A DNA stretch of 35,529 nt from Candidatus Woesearchaeota archaeon (GTDB taxonomy: Archaea; Nanobdellota; Nanobdellia; Woesearchaeales; GW2011-AR4), in NCBI GenBank assembly GCA_016185805.1, contig JACPMW010000005.1, positions 1 to 35,529 of the forward strand, given 5' to 3'. The position numbers and the translations under genes were made by a program. The stretch's first letter is position 1. Every line of letters begins with the position of its first letter. The notes beneath the pieces are model-generated. The model was not told the origin of the DNA. It ran no database searches and saw only the letters and a program-made list of their open reading frames with translations. Positions 23,404 through 31,616 of this stretch are shown in pieces.

Positions 23404-24146
23404 ACTTTCATGATTTTCCTTAATATCATTGTGAATGCCAAAGAGAAGATGATGTAAGTTCCAAGCCAGCCAAACCAGTCTTTATACCCAACCGGCAAAA
23501 CCACCCTTTTTTTATGATTTGTCTGTATAGATTTTATTGAGCCGTTTGTTTTTTTGATTGGGTTGGGGTATTTATTTTCATTTGTTATCAATACGCTGTG
23601 CTGCTGCTTCTCATTGCCATAGATAATCTCCAAGAGATGCTCTCCCTCTTCCCCTTTCAATGCCCATGCTGCCTGGGAATTTTCTATTTTCTTTGTTTTA
23701 CCGTCCACTATGATGATTTCGTCAGGCACCTCCAGCTCAACGTTCCCCTGTGCGTTTTTATCAAAATTTGCTGTGACTGAAAATTCCTGCTGCGGCTTTA
23801 TGCCTTCATATGCAAATGTCGAGCTCATCCATCCGAATATCAGGATTATTGGGATGAATGTAATCAGCGTGGGCTTCAGCGAATGGGTCATGTACTTCAT
23901 GTTGACTTCCATTGCCTTTTTCTGCAGCGCCATTGCCCTTGCAGGCTCATTTTTTGCTTCCTTGATTTGCTTCTGGTAGCTTTTGATTTCGTCCTTGAGG
24001 TTTTTCATCAGGGATTGGTTGGTTGTGTATTTTGTTATCAGCATTATTATTAAGGATACTATCAATGAAAGTATTACTATTGCCCACAATGCAGGCAGCT
24101 TGAGCAGAGGCGCAAACACCACATTCAAAAAATCGTAGTATGCCAT
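23397..24146 (-). CDS. EMC3/DUF106 membrane insertase (YidC/Oxa1 superfamily)
   Basis: The 249-residue protein has a transmembrane helix near 14-38 (LPALWAIVILSLIVSLIIMLI) and a cytoplasmic coiled-coil (about 45-85) with SLMKNLKDEIKSYQKQIKEAK. Two or more further helices cover about 90-112 and 225-245. This is the layout of archaeal DUF106, which is related to YidC/Oxa1 and eukaryotic EMC3. A soluble middle domain (about 115-200) is rich in beta strand. It sits directly after secY, one base away, in line with a role in membrane protein insertion. The Shine-Dalgarno GGGAGGT is inside the end of secY. Confidence 0.82.
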   Translation of the reverse strand: MAYYDFLNVVFAPLLKLPALWAIVILSLIVSLIIMLITKYTTNQSLMKNLKDEIKSYQKQIKEAKNEPARAMALQKKAMEVNMKYMTHSLKPTLITFIPIILIFGWMSSTFAYEGIKPQQEFSVTANFDKNAQGNVELEVPDEIIIVDGKTKKIENSQAAWALKGEEGEHLLEIIYGNEKQQHSVLITNENKYPNPIKKTNGSIKSIQTNHKKRVVLPVGYKDWFGWLGTYIIFSLAFTMILRKIMKVY

Positions 24147-24147
24147 T

Positions 24148-25434
24148 TTAACCTCCCATAAATTTTCTCAACATTGGATTCATGTCCATCATGTGCTGCC
24201 TTGCTATGTCTTCATACAGCCTGTAAACTATCATGACTGTAAGCAGCAGTCCTGTGCCGCTTGTTAATGCTCCTGTCAAATCTGCGAATGCAGCCAAAAA
24301 TCCCACTGTGATCCCTCCCATTATAGTCAATGGCCATATATACCTGCTCAGCAATCTTTCAAGCACCCTCTCATCTTTCCTGAAGCCGGGAATCTGCAAT
24401 CCGCTTGAAATCATCTGCTTCGCTTGGCTTTTTGCATCCATGCCGGCAGTCTGCACCCAAAAAATGCTGAATATTATGCTGCCCAACATAAAAAATAAGA
24501 TATAAAACAAGGCCTGCAGGTATGGTGCGATTCCTATGAATAGTGTGTGCTGCTGTATGACACTTCTTATTATGTGAGGTCCCTGGAGCCAGTATACAAA
24601 TCCTGAAATTGGCTGGTTACTTGAAGAGCTGAATGCTCCTAGCAGAGGGTAGCCGATATTCTGCAATAACCTTCCCCACAGCTGGAAGTTGGCAATCAGG
24701 GCTGCTACAAGTATAACTGGAATATTTGATGTATAAATAAAAGACAGTGGCCATCTTATGCCGTGTCCCCTTACAATGCCGAAAGAAAGCGGAATCTCAA
24801 CCTTCATAGATTGCGCATATACTGCAATCACAAAAACAAGAAGTGTTGATAAAACAGCAGATATCATGATGAGCGCTGTTGTCACATCCCCATTGACAAG
24901 GCTTTGGAAAAATGCCGGGACTGCACCAGATGAATACGTGATGCCAGCCAGCCCTGAAGGCCCGGGCAGCCAGTTGAATGCCCGCAAAAAAAGGCTTTTG
25001 CTGACCCCTGCTGCGATAAATAAGCTTATCCCTGAGCCAAAGCCCCACTTGCTGACCACTTCATCTAAAAATAGGATTAATAGCCCTCCCAAGAACAGCT
25101 GGAAAATCATGATAAGTTGCAGCTGGAAATAAAATGTTGAACCCCTAAACTGCTCCTGTGGTGCCAATCCGCCCATAAAAACAAAAATTGAGCTTTCGAA
25201 AAGTATGAAGAATAATGATAAAAATTTTTGAGTGCCTTGAAAAGCCCTTTTGCCTTCAGGAGTTGTCAAGTCAAATTTCCATATTCCTGAACCGTTAAGC
25301 AGTTGAAGTATGATGGATGCCGTAACTATGGGGCCTATGCCCAGCGAAATAATAGACCCAAATTCTGCCCCTAATATCACAGAGTATATTTCAAATGTCT
25401 GCAAGGCATTTTTCCCCATGCCAAACAGCGGCAA
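24148..25434 (-). CDS. secY: Protein translocase subunit SecY, N-terminally short
   Basis: The 428-residue protein is the channel subunit of the Sec translocon. The plug and TM2 segment IYSVILGAEFGSIISLGIGPIVTASIILQLL is followed by the rest of the usual ten-helix layout: FDLTTPEGKRAFQGTQKFLS, FLDEVVSKWGFGSGISLFIAAGVS, VYAQSMKVEIPLSFG, YTSNIPVILVAALIANFQLWG, FWVQTAGMDAKSQAKQ, and GTGLLLTVMIVYRLYE at the end. The frame begins MPLFGMGKNALQTFEI, with TTG as start (ATG 25419 is next). PLFGM resembles the end of TM1 in other SecY proteins. The cytosolic N terminus and most of TM1 (about 45 residues) are missing, and uL15 stops only 56 bases upstream. Confidence 0.88.
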   Translation of the reverse strand: MPLFGMGKNALQTFEIYSVILGAEFGSIISLGIGPIVTASIILQLLNGSGIWKFDLTTPEGKRAFQGTQKFLSLFFILFESSIFVFMGGLAPQEQFRGSTFYFQLQLIMIFQLFLGGLLILFLDEVVSKWGFGSGISLFIAAGVSKSLFLRAFNWLPGPSGLAGITYSSGAVPAFFQSLVNGDVTTALIMISAVLSTLLVFVIAVYAQSMKVEIPLSFGIVRGHGIRWPLSFIYTSNIPVILVAALIANFQLWGRLLQNIGYPLLGAFSSSSNQPISGFVYWLQGPHIIRSVIQQHTLFIGIAPYLQALFYILFFMLGSIIFSIFWVQTAGMDAKSQAKQMISSGLQIPGFRKDERVLERLLSRYIWPLTIMGGITVGFLAAFADLTGALTSGTGLLLTVMIVYRLYEDIARQHMMDMNPMLRKFMGG

Positions 25435-25490
25435 CGGACATTTTATAGGATGGTATTCAGTTTGTTTTTAAATTTATTGAATGGGATAAA

Positions 25491-25943
25491 TCATTTTGCT
25501 ATCATGCCAAGGACTTCGCCGCCGGCCTCTTTCACTTTTTCAACAGCAATTTTTGATGCATAAGGCGTTGTTATCCTGAGCTTGACAGAAACCCTTCCAT
25601 CGCCAAGCAGCTTGTTGAATCCCAATTTTCCCAGTTCGAGCGAGTAAGAATCTTGTTCTTTTTTTGCCAAGCCGCTGGAAACAAATTTTTCCATGTGCTG
25701 CTCTATGTAGCTTATGTTGACTGCGTTTATCTTTATTTTTGGGGTTTTGCTTACAAAGCCGTGTTTTCCAAAATAATTCTTATCTTTCCATATGCTGGGT
25801 TTTTTCGCATCAGATCTTTTGCCGGAACTTGCCATGCCAGCTCCTCCCTGATGCCCTTTTCCCCTGTGCTTTTTCTTTGCGCCCCATCCATGAGTTTTGC
25901 TGCCTCTCTGCCTCTCGTTTTTCTTGCGCTTGTTAACAGTCAT
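25491..25943 (-). CDS. rpl15: Ribosomal protein uL15
   Basis: The 150-residue large-subunit protein carries the archaeal uL15 pattern: a basic glycine-rich N terminus with SKTHGWGAKKKHRGKGHQGGAGMASSGKRSDAKKPS, then YFGKHGFVS and the C-terminal KIAVEKVKEAGGEV. The length matches the family. Its ATG lies within the uL30 stop (TAATG), so the two are coupled. SecY follows after 56 bases. Confidence 0.95.
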   Translation of the reverse strand: MTVNKRKKNERQRGSKTHGWGAKKKHRGKGHQGGAGMASSGKRSDAKKPSIWKDKNYFGKHGFVSKTPKIKINAVNISYIEQHMEKFVSSGLAKKEQDSYSLELGKLGFNKLLGDGRVSVKLRITTPYASKIAVEKVKEAGGEVLGMIAK

Positions 25944-26374
25944 TATAGCATCCTCCTTATCAGGTCGTTGATTGCCCCTCCCCTGTAGCCAAGTGCCCCT
26001 CCATCTTTAAACGTGTGCTTCAGGCCCTTTCTTCCAAATCCTTTTCTGGGTGCATTGAGCCTGAAATATTTTTTTATTTTTTTGCCGTCTGCAGTTATGA
26101 AATCGTTGTATCTTATTTTTCCTGCTGCATCAGTCTCTCTGTCTTTGAATTCCTCTCCCCTCTTGCCCACAAGGGCATTGAAGGTTTCTTCATTGATCTC
26201 GCCCCAAGTGACGTAGTCCTTTACTTTTTTAAGCATTCCAACGCAAGAGGGGTTGCCTGAAATTACCGTGCAATAATTTTTCCGGTAAAGTTTCAGCATG
26301 GACAGGGTGCTCTCTACTCTTTGGTTCATTCCCACAATTCCCCTCACTCTGATTGCCGCGAGTTTTGTTTCCAT
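25943..26374 (-). CDS. rpl30: Ribosomal protein uL30
   Basis: The 143-residue protein is the long archaeal/eukaryotic uL30: IRVRGIVGMNQRVESTLSMLKLYRKNYC, VKDYVTWGEINEETF, then the C-terminal RLNAPRKGFGRKGLKHTFKDGGALGYRGGAIN. Bacterial uL30 is only about 60 residues, so the length marks the lineage. The start is one base after the uS5 stop. The end overlaps uL15 by one base. Confidence 0.95.
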   Translation of the reverse strand: METKLAAIRVRGIVGMNQRVESTLSMLKLYRKNYCTVISGNPSCVGMLKKVKDYVTWGEINEETFNALVGKRGEEFKDRETDAAGKIRYNDFITADGKKIKKYFRLNAPRKGFGRKGLKHTFKDGGALGYRGGAINDLIRRML

Positions 26375-26375
26375 T

Positions 26376-27254
26376 TTATATCCTTGCTGTCACAGTGCTT
26401 CCTTCAATTATATGCAGGGTTTCGGCGCTCTTTTGGCTCATTTTGAATTGTATTATCTTTTTAAGTGCGCTGAAGCACGCATATAGCACATTCAGCTTGC
26501 TTCTTGTTTGTCCTTCCGCCTTTGCCCACACGTCTTTAATCCCAGCCAGCTTCAGTATTTTCTGGCACTCCTTTTCAATAATCAGCCCAGTTCCTTTTGG
26601 TGCAGGTATTAGTGTCATCACCACGGAGCCTGCTTTGCCGCTGACTTTGAAGGGCACGGTATGCGCGTCTCCGCAGCCGCATCTCCAATTTCCGCAGCCT
26701 CTCTTTATTTTTATTAAGTTGAGTTTTGCCTGCCTTATGGCTTTTTCTCTCGCTGGAACTGTTTCTTTTGATTTGCCGTATCCTACGCCAACATGCCCGT
26801 CCTCATCTCCAACAACGGCAAATGTCGCGAATTTCGGCTTGTTTCCTTCTGCAGTTTTCTTTTGCGTTTGCTTGAATATTCTTTTCTGGCCTCCTCCAAA
26901 CTTTCCTTTTGACTGGCCGACCATCAGGAGTTCTGTAGCAAGTTTAGGCAGCAGCGCATCCACTATTTCAGGCTCGAGGATTTTTATTCTGTGGTCAAGC
27001 GCATAGTCAATATCCGACAATTCGCCTTTCTTAACCTTCATGCCAAGTGACGTCTTGGGCTTCCATGACTCCTTCTCAAAAGCGTCTTTCTTCTTTACCT
27101 CTTCTACTATGACCTCTTCAATCTCCTTTACTTCGCCAAGCTCCACAGCTAATCCCTCTGCTGGCTTTTCTATTATGGCTTCTTCCTGCATATCTGCTTC
27201 CTTGACTTCCTCTTTTTTCTCTTCAGCTGTTTCCTTTTGTTTTTTCTTAGCCAT
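26376..27254 (-). CDS. rps5: Ribosomal protein uS5 with acidic N-terminal extension
   Basis: The 292-residue protein has the uS5 core from about residue 65: SDIDYALDHRIKILEPEIVD, FAVVGDEDGHVGVGYGKSKE, RGCGNWRCGCGDAHTVPFKVSGKAGSVVMTLIPAPKGTGLI and a helical C terminus. Before it lies a low-complexity Lys/Glu/Ala region of about 60 residues starting MAKKKQKETAEEKKEE. Typical archaeal uS5 is about 210-235 residues, so this extension is unusual and is probably disordered. It begins eight bases inside the end of uL18 and ends one base before uL30. Confidence 0.94.
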   Translation of the reverse strand: MAKKKQKETAEEKKEEVKEADMQEEAIIEKPAEGLAVELGEVKEIEEVIVEEVKKKDAFEKESWKPKTSLGMKVKKGELSDIDYALDHRIKILEPEIVDALLPKLATELLMVGQSKGKFGGGQKRIFKQTQKKTAEGNKPKFATFAVVGDEDGHVGVGYGKSKETVPAREKAIRQAKLNLIKIKRGCGNWRCGCGDAHTVPFKVSGKAGSVVMTLIPAPKGTGLIIEKECQKILKLAGIKDVWAKAEGQTRSKLNVLYACFSALKKIIQFKMSQKSAETLHIIEGSTVTARI

Positions 27255-27822
27255 GTATTTTTCCCTTTACATCATTAAAATGCTTCACTATATCCTCAGG
27301 ATTGAGCCCGTTTTTTAGATAAGTATAAAACTGCTTTTCATATCTTGGCCTGTCGTTTTTTATCGATTGGGCATATTGCGAGATGTGCTCTCCTGAAACC
27401 CTTTCCTTTGGCGGCAGCACTTCCGTGTTTGAGGGTATTTTCATGCCTGCATCAAGTGCGCCGGCAAGTGCCGCATAAAGCCTTGATCCCTTGGTGGAGT
27501 TATTCAGCCCTATGTCCAGTATGGCTTCTTTGATTCCGCTTTGGACTGCTTTCTTCCCTGCTATCATTCCGGTCAGATACGCGCTAGGCAGATTTCCCGT
27601 GTTTCCCTTCCATCCAAATTTTCCCAAAGTTTTTGAGTCTACTGTAAATATTATTTTATCTCCCTTTGGGTTGTACTCCACTATCGAGGCCTTTATGCCG
27701 TTAAGTGATTTCCTCACCACGAGCCTGAATTTATTTGAAAGCAGTATTTTCAGTCTTTTTTTGTAGTGGGTTTTCCCTTCTCTCTTACGTTTGAATGAAA
27801 GAGAAATATTAATTTTTTTCAT
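27247..27822 (-). CDS. rpl18: Ribosomal protein uL18
   Basis: The 191-residue protein matches archaeal uL18, a 5S rRNA-binding protein: YKKRLKILLSNKFRLVVRKSLNGIKASIVEYNPKGDKI, then GWKGNTGNLPSAYLTGMIAGKKA, ILDIGLNNSTKGSRLYAALAGALDAGM and PKERVSGEHISQYA. The C-terminal extension with a final KHFNDVKGK is normal in archaea. Its start overlaps eL19 by 14 bases. Confidence 0.94.
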   Translation of the reverse strand: MKKINISLSFKRKREGKTHYKKRLKILLSNKFRLVVRKSLNGIKASIVEYNPKGDKIIFTVDSKTLGKFGWKGNTGNLPSAYLTGMIAGKKAVQSGIKEAILDIGLNNSTKGSRLYAALAGALDAGMKIPSNTEVLPPKERVSGEHISQYAQSIKNDRPRYEKQFYTYLKNGLNPEDIVKHFNDVKGKIHG

Positions 27823-28264
27823 TTTTTAAAAATCCTCTTTCTTGGGTGTATGTCTTCAAGTGCCTTAAGCTCCTAAAAAATCCGCCCTTGCTTTTAAAAT
27901 AAAGCTCATGGTACGCTGCGCTTGTTATTGTATTCTTAACCCTGAGCAGCTTTATGAAATTCCTCTGCAGCCTTATGTTGTTTATCCACCTTCTCTTTGG
28001 CTCCAGCCTTGCTGTTTTCTTGCCTTTCCTTGAGCCTGGTCCTTTTTGCTTGCCGAGGCTCTTTTGGCCTTTTGATTTCCTCGCCCAAAACCGTGAAGTG
28101 TTGAGCAGCCTTCTTTTTGTGATTGCTCCGTTGCTGATCAATGCCCTTATATCGCTCTTCGTTATGGATTCCTTTATATCGTCAGTCCTGCCTGGGTCAA
28201 ATCTTACCCTGTTTTCGCCGCATTTCAGGATGCTGGCTGCCAGTCTTCTTTGTACGTCGAGCAT
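27809..28264 (-). CDS. rpl19e: Ribosomal protein eL19
   Basis: The 151-residue protein is eL19, absent from bacteria. LDVQRRLAASILKCGENRVRFDPGR begins it, then a basic stretch with SKGQKSLGKQKGPGSRKGKK and NNIRLQRNFIKLLRVKN in the middle. It ends in SKGGFFRSLRHLKTYTQERGFLK. The length is typical. It sits between eL32 and uL18 as in most archaea. Confidence 0.95.
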   Translation of the reverse strand: MLDVQRRLAASILKCGENRVRFDPGRTDDIKESITKSDIRALISNGAITKRRLLNTSRFWARKSKGQKSLGKQKGPGSRKGKKTARLEPKRRWINNIRLQRNFIKLLRVKNTITSAAYHELYFKSKGGFFRSLRHLKTYTQERGFLKNEKN

Positions 28265-28266
28265 TT

Positions 28267-28836
28267 TTATACCTTTTTTGTGAGCAATTTGTCTTTTTCT
28301 TTTTTATCAATCTCCTTTTTTTTATCTTCTGTTAATTCAGCAGGTTTTTGCCCATGCTCTTTTGCTTCCGGTTTTTCCTTTGAATCTTTTTTAGTTTCTT
28401 TCTGCTTTTTTTTGGTGTTCATGAACTCCTCAATGTTTTTGATTTGCTCATCTATATTGAGGTTTAGTGCGGTTATGCCAAGCTCTTTGGCTTTTTTGAG
28501 TATTTCTGCTTTTTTCCTTATGCCAACTTGACTTGAGATTATCATTCCCTCATTTTCTTTTTTGACATTGTTTACATCGCTGACTGAGTGCACGTGTATT
28601 ATTTTCAATCCTGTAGCGTGAAGCCCAAAAACTTTTGATGGTGATTTGTAGCCTGGAGACGGCATTTTCCTCCTTCCTTTGAGGTGATGCCTGATTTTTG
28701 AATGTATTCCTTTTGGTTTTCTCCACTTAATTTTCCTCCCAAGCCGCTTTCTTCTTTGGTAGTCTTGTCTTATGAATGCCGGCTTCCCGTCTTTAAGTTC
28801 CTTCCTTGCATCCAGCAATTCTTTGAGTTCTCTCAT
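28267..28836 (-). CDS. rpl32e: Ribosomal protein eL32 with charged C-terminal tail
   Basis: The 189-residue protein has the eL32 core KPAFIRQDYQRRKRLGRKIKWRKPKGIHSKIRHHLKGRRKMPSPGYKSP, followed by GLKIIHVHSVSDVNNV and EILKKAKELGITALNL (about residues 17-125). After about 130 comes a low-complexity Lys/Glu tail (KKKQKETKKDSKEKPEAKEHGQ) ending KDKLLTKKV, so it is longer than a plain eL32. The start overlaps the uL6 stop by four bases. Confidence 0.93.
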   Translation of the reverse strand: MRELKELLDARKELKDGKPAFIRQDYQRRKRLGRKIKWRKPKGIHSKIRHHLKGRRKMPSPGYKSPSKVFGLHATGLKIIHVHSVSDVNNVKKENEGMIISSQVGIRKKAEILKKAKELGITALNLNIDEQIKNIEEFMNTKKKQKETKKDSKEKPEAKEHGQKPAELTEDKKKEIDKKEKDKLLTKKV

Positions 28837-29381
28837 TTCAGCTCTTTACCATCTTTATTGATGACATATATTCCGTCTTGAAAAACGCGAGTGTCATATC
28901 CCGGCCTTCTTGTAAGCTGCTCTATGTCAGCGCTCACTTGCCCGGCTGTCTCCTTGTTCGGGCTAGTCACATATATCAGCTCGCCTTCCACTTTTACGCT
29001 GGCCTCATTTTTTAGTTCCAGTTCTCTTGGGATCTTTTCCCCGAGGAAATTTTTGACAATCAGCCTCTTGTTTGCCACGCTTACATTAATGGGAAAGTGC
29101 CCGGAGCACACCTTCAGCACATATGTGTGGTTTTGCGCGCTTCCCTTTATCATATTTTTGATATGGGCTGCCAAAGAGCCCATGATTTTTTTATCTTTTT
29201 TTGTCTCTCCTTTTGACTCGAGTATGATTTTTGTGCTATCGGCGAGTATCGAAACGTTCCGCTGCTTGATTTCTCTCCTGACTTCACCTTTTGCTCCTTT
29301 GATTTGCAAAGTGCGTCCGGTCATAGATGCCATTACTCCGTTAGGCAATTCAACGATTTTTGTTATTCTTTCTTTTCCCAT
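28833..29381 (-). CDS. rpl6: Ribosomal protein uL6
   Basis: The 182-residue protein is uL6. Its two alpha/beta domains are seen, with GVMASMTGRTLQIKGAKGEV in the first and the C-terminal RRPGYDTRVFQDGIYVINKDGKEL. The ORF track starts at 29393 (TTG), four codons upstream, but ATG 29381 follows the uS8 stop by two bases and gives the usual start MGKERITKIVELP. Confidence 0.94.
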   Translation of the reverse strand: MGKERITKIVELPNGVMASMTGRTLQIKGAKGEVRREIKQRNVSILADSTKIILESKGETKKDKKIMGSLAAHIKNMIKGSAQNHTYVLKVCSGHFPINVSVANKRLIVKNFLGEKIPRELELKNEASVKVEGELIYVTSPNKETAGQVSADIEQLTRRPGYDTRVFQDGIYVINKDGKELK

Positions 29382-29383
29382 CT

Positions 29384-29773
29384 TCAATAGCAATAGGCCA
29401 AAAGCCTTCCTCCTATCTTCTTAGCCTTCGCATCATAATGTGTCATTATCCCCCTTGGCGTTGAAATAAACAATATTCCGATATCCTTGGCTGGCAGATA
29501 TCTTTTCTCAAACTTCTCAAAATCTTTGGCCTTAACGCTGTACCTTGGCTTGATGACGCCGCATTTGTTGACATTTCCACTCAGCACAAGCTTAATATGA
29601 TTGCCCCGGCTATCTTCTATCTCCTTGAATTCGCTGACATAGCCGTTTTCTTTCATCACCCTCAAAAGTTCTTTTATCATTTTTGAGCTTGGCTTTACCA
29701 GGCATTCCTGTCTTCCGACAAGTTCATTGTTGAGTATTAATGACATCATGTTTGCCAGTGGATCGTTGAGCAT
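29384..29773 (-). CDS. rps8: Ribosomal protein uS8
   Basis: The 129-residue protein is archaeal uS8. MLNDPLANMMSLILNNELVG, the middle IKELLRVMKENGYVSEF and C-terminal STPRGIMTHYDAKAKKIGGRLLAYCY match the family; this part binds helix 21 of 16S rRNA. The length is standard, and uS14 ends 11 bases upstream. Confidence 0.95.
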   Translation of the reverse strand: MLNDPLANMMSLILNNELVGRQECLVKPSSKMIKELLRVMKENGYVSEFKEIEDSRGNHIKLVLSGNVNKCGVIKPRYSVKAKDFEKFEKRYLPAKDIGILFISTPRGIMTHYDAKAKKIGGRLLAYCY

Positions 29774-29784
29774 TTTTTCACCTT

Positions 29785-30015
29785 TCAGCTGTATTTTTTG
29801 AATCCTAGACTTATCGCGGTTTCCCTAAAGCATGTCCTGCAAAGGCCAAGTCCGTACTTGCGTATATACCCCCCGGGCCTGCCGCATCTTCTGCATTTTT
29901 TTGTTGACCTGCCGTGCTTTCTCTGTTTTGGTGCATTGTGTTTTATGTACTTCTGCATTTTGACGGGTTTTGATTTCAGTTGCTTGAATGCTTTTCTGTA
30001 GTCGCTGTACGTCAT
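29785..30015 (-). CDS. rps14: Ribosomal protein uS14, zinc type, with N-terminal extension
   Basis: The 76-residue protein ends with the uS14 block: a zinc site CRRC followed by CRTC, and [28 protein letters not shown]. Archaeal uS14 is usually about 50-56 residues. Here 19 extra residues ([19 protein letters not shown]) come first if the start at 30015 is right. That ATG overlaps the uL5 stop (TAATG) and has a purine-rich GTGGGGG ahead of it. The internal ATG at 29958 would give the normal length but lacks any such signal, so the longer form is preferred with some doubt. Confidence 0.88.
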   Translation of the reverse strand: MTYSDYRKAFKQLKSKPVKMQKYIKHNAPKQRKHGRSTKKCRRCGRPGGYIRKYGLGLCRTCFRETAISLGFKKYS

Positions 30016-30527
30016 TACTCTGCCCCCACTTTCGTCTTGAAATTATCTGCCATGAAGATAATCGCTTCCTGTTTTGTTATCCTGTGTCTTGCTGGTATTT
30101 TTCGGGCCAGCAGCCTTCTTTTTTTGATTCTGTAGCCTGGTCTTTCTAGCGTAATACAGACCTGAAGTCCCATAATTCCTATCTTTGGGTCGTACTTCAC
30201 TCCAGGTATCTCTATGTATTCCTGAATTCCGAATGCTATGTTGCCGTTCTCATCAAATTGCCTTTCGTCCAATTTGTTTTCCATTGCTTCGAGCAGCCTT
30301 GGGAGCAGCTTGATTGCTTTGTTTTTCCTCAATGTCAGCTTGCATCCTATCGGCAGGCCCGGCCTTAAACCCCATTCCTGTATTCTTTTGTTTGTGATTG
30401 TTTTGACTGGGGTTGACTCTGCAATAGCGGCAAGCAATGCCACTCCTTTTTCAAGCCTTGGCTGGTCCTTTCCCGCCCCTATATTCAATGTTACTTTCTC
30501 TATTCTGATGCCCTTCATTTTGCTCAT
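30015..30527 (-). CDS. rpl5: Ribosomal protein uL5
   Basis: The 170-residue protein binds 5S rRNA in the central protuberance. Archaeal uL5 features are visible: [84 protein letters not shown] and the C-terminal AIIFM. The start overlaps the eS4 stop by four bases and the end overlaps uS14 by one base. Confidence 0.95.
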   Translation of the reverse strand: MSKMKGIRIEKVTLNIGAGKDQPRLEKGVALLAAIAESTPVKTITNKRIQEWGLRPGLPIGCKLTLRKNKAIKLLPRLLEAMENKLDERQFDENGNIAFGIQEYIEIPGVKYDPKIGIMGLQVCITLERPGYRIKKRRLLARKIPARHRITKQEAIIFMADNFKTKVGAE

Positions 30528-31219
30528 GTTTCGCGAATCGTTACCAATGGCTTGTCGTCTCCAATAACAAATGCATATTTTTTTGACGTCTCAACCAACT
30601 CTCCATTCGGGTTTTTGTAGATTATCTTGTTTCCGGATATGTCCTCAACATGGCCTGTTTCTCCCATGTGCTTTCCTCCCGTCAGGAGGATAGCTGATTT
30701 TTTGTCCAGTTTCAGGTGTTTCGCTATCTTTTTGCCCGGCAGTTCAAGGAGAAGGGTGTCCCCAACTTTGTATGACTTGTTATCGGTCAGTATGTTGTTC
30801 CCGTCAAACAGGTTCAGTTGAATCTTGCCCCTGACTGGAGTTTTTCCTATGATTTTGCATGGCTTTAGCGAAGCTTCCTCTTTTTTTATTTTGGCAAGCC
30901 CTATTTTGCCATTTTTGTCCGCAATGACTCTGAAATTCTCATTTATATTTGAAAATTCTATGGTATCAAAAATTCCCACCGGAAACCTGAAATCCTTCCT
31001 TGCTTTCCCGTCAATCTTTATTTGATGGGTGTTTATTATTTTCTTGGCTTCTCTGCTGGAATTTGCATAGGAGAGCATCTCCTTCAAAAGTGTTCCAAAC
31101 GAGATTCCTTCTTTCGGGCTGTGGGTGCCTGAAGCAGGCTTTATTATGAATTTGAATTTTTTCCTTGCGACTTGCCATGTTCTTGGCGCTGCCAGCCTTT
31201 TTAGGTGTTCCTTTCCCAT
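30524..31219 (-). CDS. rps4e: Ribosomal protein eS4
   Basis: The 231-residue protein is eS4, found only in archaea and eukaryotes, with an S4-like RNA-binding domain and a central beta domain. MGKEHLKRLAAPRTWQVARK, KDFRFPVGIFDTIE, LNLFDGNNIL and the C-terminal KYAFVIGDDKPLVTIRE are landmarks. The length matches the family. uL24 lies 18 bases upstream. Confidence 0.95.
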   Translation of the reverse strand: MGKEHLKRLAAPRTWQVARKKFKFIIKPASGTHSPKEGISFGTLLKEMLSYANSSREAKKIINTHQIKIDGKARKDFRFPVGIFDTIEFSNINENFRVIADKNGKIGLAKIKKEEASLKPCKIIGKTPVRGKIQLNLFDGNNILTDNKSYKVGDTLLLELPGKKIAKHLKLDKKSAILLTGGKHMGETGHVEDISGNKIIYKNPNGELVETSKKYAFVIGDDKPLVTIRET

Positions 31220-31237
31220 TTTATATTTAGTCCTCCA

Positions 31238-31615
31238 TTATTTTCTCTCAAGTATTTTCTGCCTGAGCTTGTCATCTAGATTCAATTCAATTATCATTAC
31301 ATTTGATGGATGCATGGCCAGCATCTTTTTTGTACCGTCTCTTTTTGTAGTTTCAATCCCATTGACAAACACGTTTGCTTCCTTTAGATTGATTTCTTCG
31401 ATTTTTCCTTCGTGTTTCGTGAATTTTCCTGCAATTACCATGACTTTGTCGCCTTTTCTCATGCCAACGCTCCTCTTCCCGTATTTTTTCCTCAAGTCCT
31501 TTGAGAGATGGGCATGTATGAATTTTTGCCTGATGTGCAGGGGCGCGGCTATCTTGTATTTTCTCTGCTTTCTTGGCTTGCTGCTGCCTTTCCACGCATT
31601 TGAAAAATTCGACAT
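31238..31615 (-). CDS. rpl24: Ribosomal protein uL24
   Basis: The 125-residue protein is uL24, which initiates large-subunit assembly near the exit tunnel. The archaeal N terminus KPRKQRKYKIAAPLHIRQKFIHAHLSKDLRKKYGKRS is followed by the KOW motif KGDKVMVIAGKFTKHEGKIEEINLKEANVFVNG. The length is standard. It starts one base after the uL14 stop. Confidence 0.95.
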   Translation of the reverse strand: MSNFSNAWKGSSKPRKQRKYKIAAPLHIRQKFIHAHLSKDLRKKYGKRSVGMRKGDKVMVIAGKFTKHEGKIEEINLKEANVFVNGIETTKRDGTKKMLAMHPSNVMIIELNLDDKLRQKILERK

Positions 31616-31616
31616 T

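Noticed and set aside
25435-25490. A frameshift hiding the missing SecY TM1
   Set aside because: All minus-strand frames in the 56-base gap were read; none encodes a hydrophobic helix, and the gap is too short.
26353-27006. 217-codon plus-strand ORF over uS5
   Set aside because: It is antisense to uS5 and has no recognisable domain.
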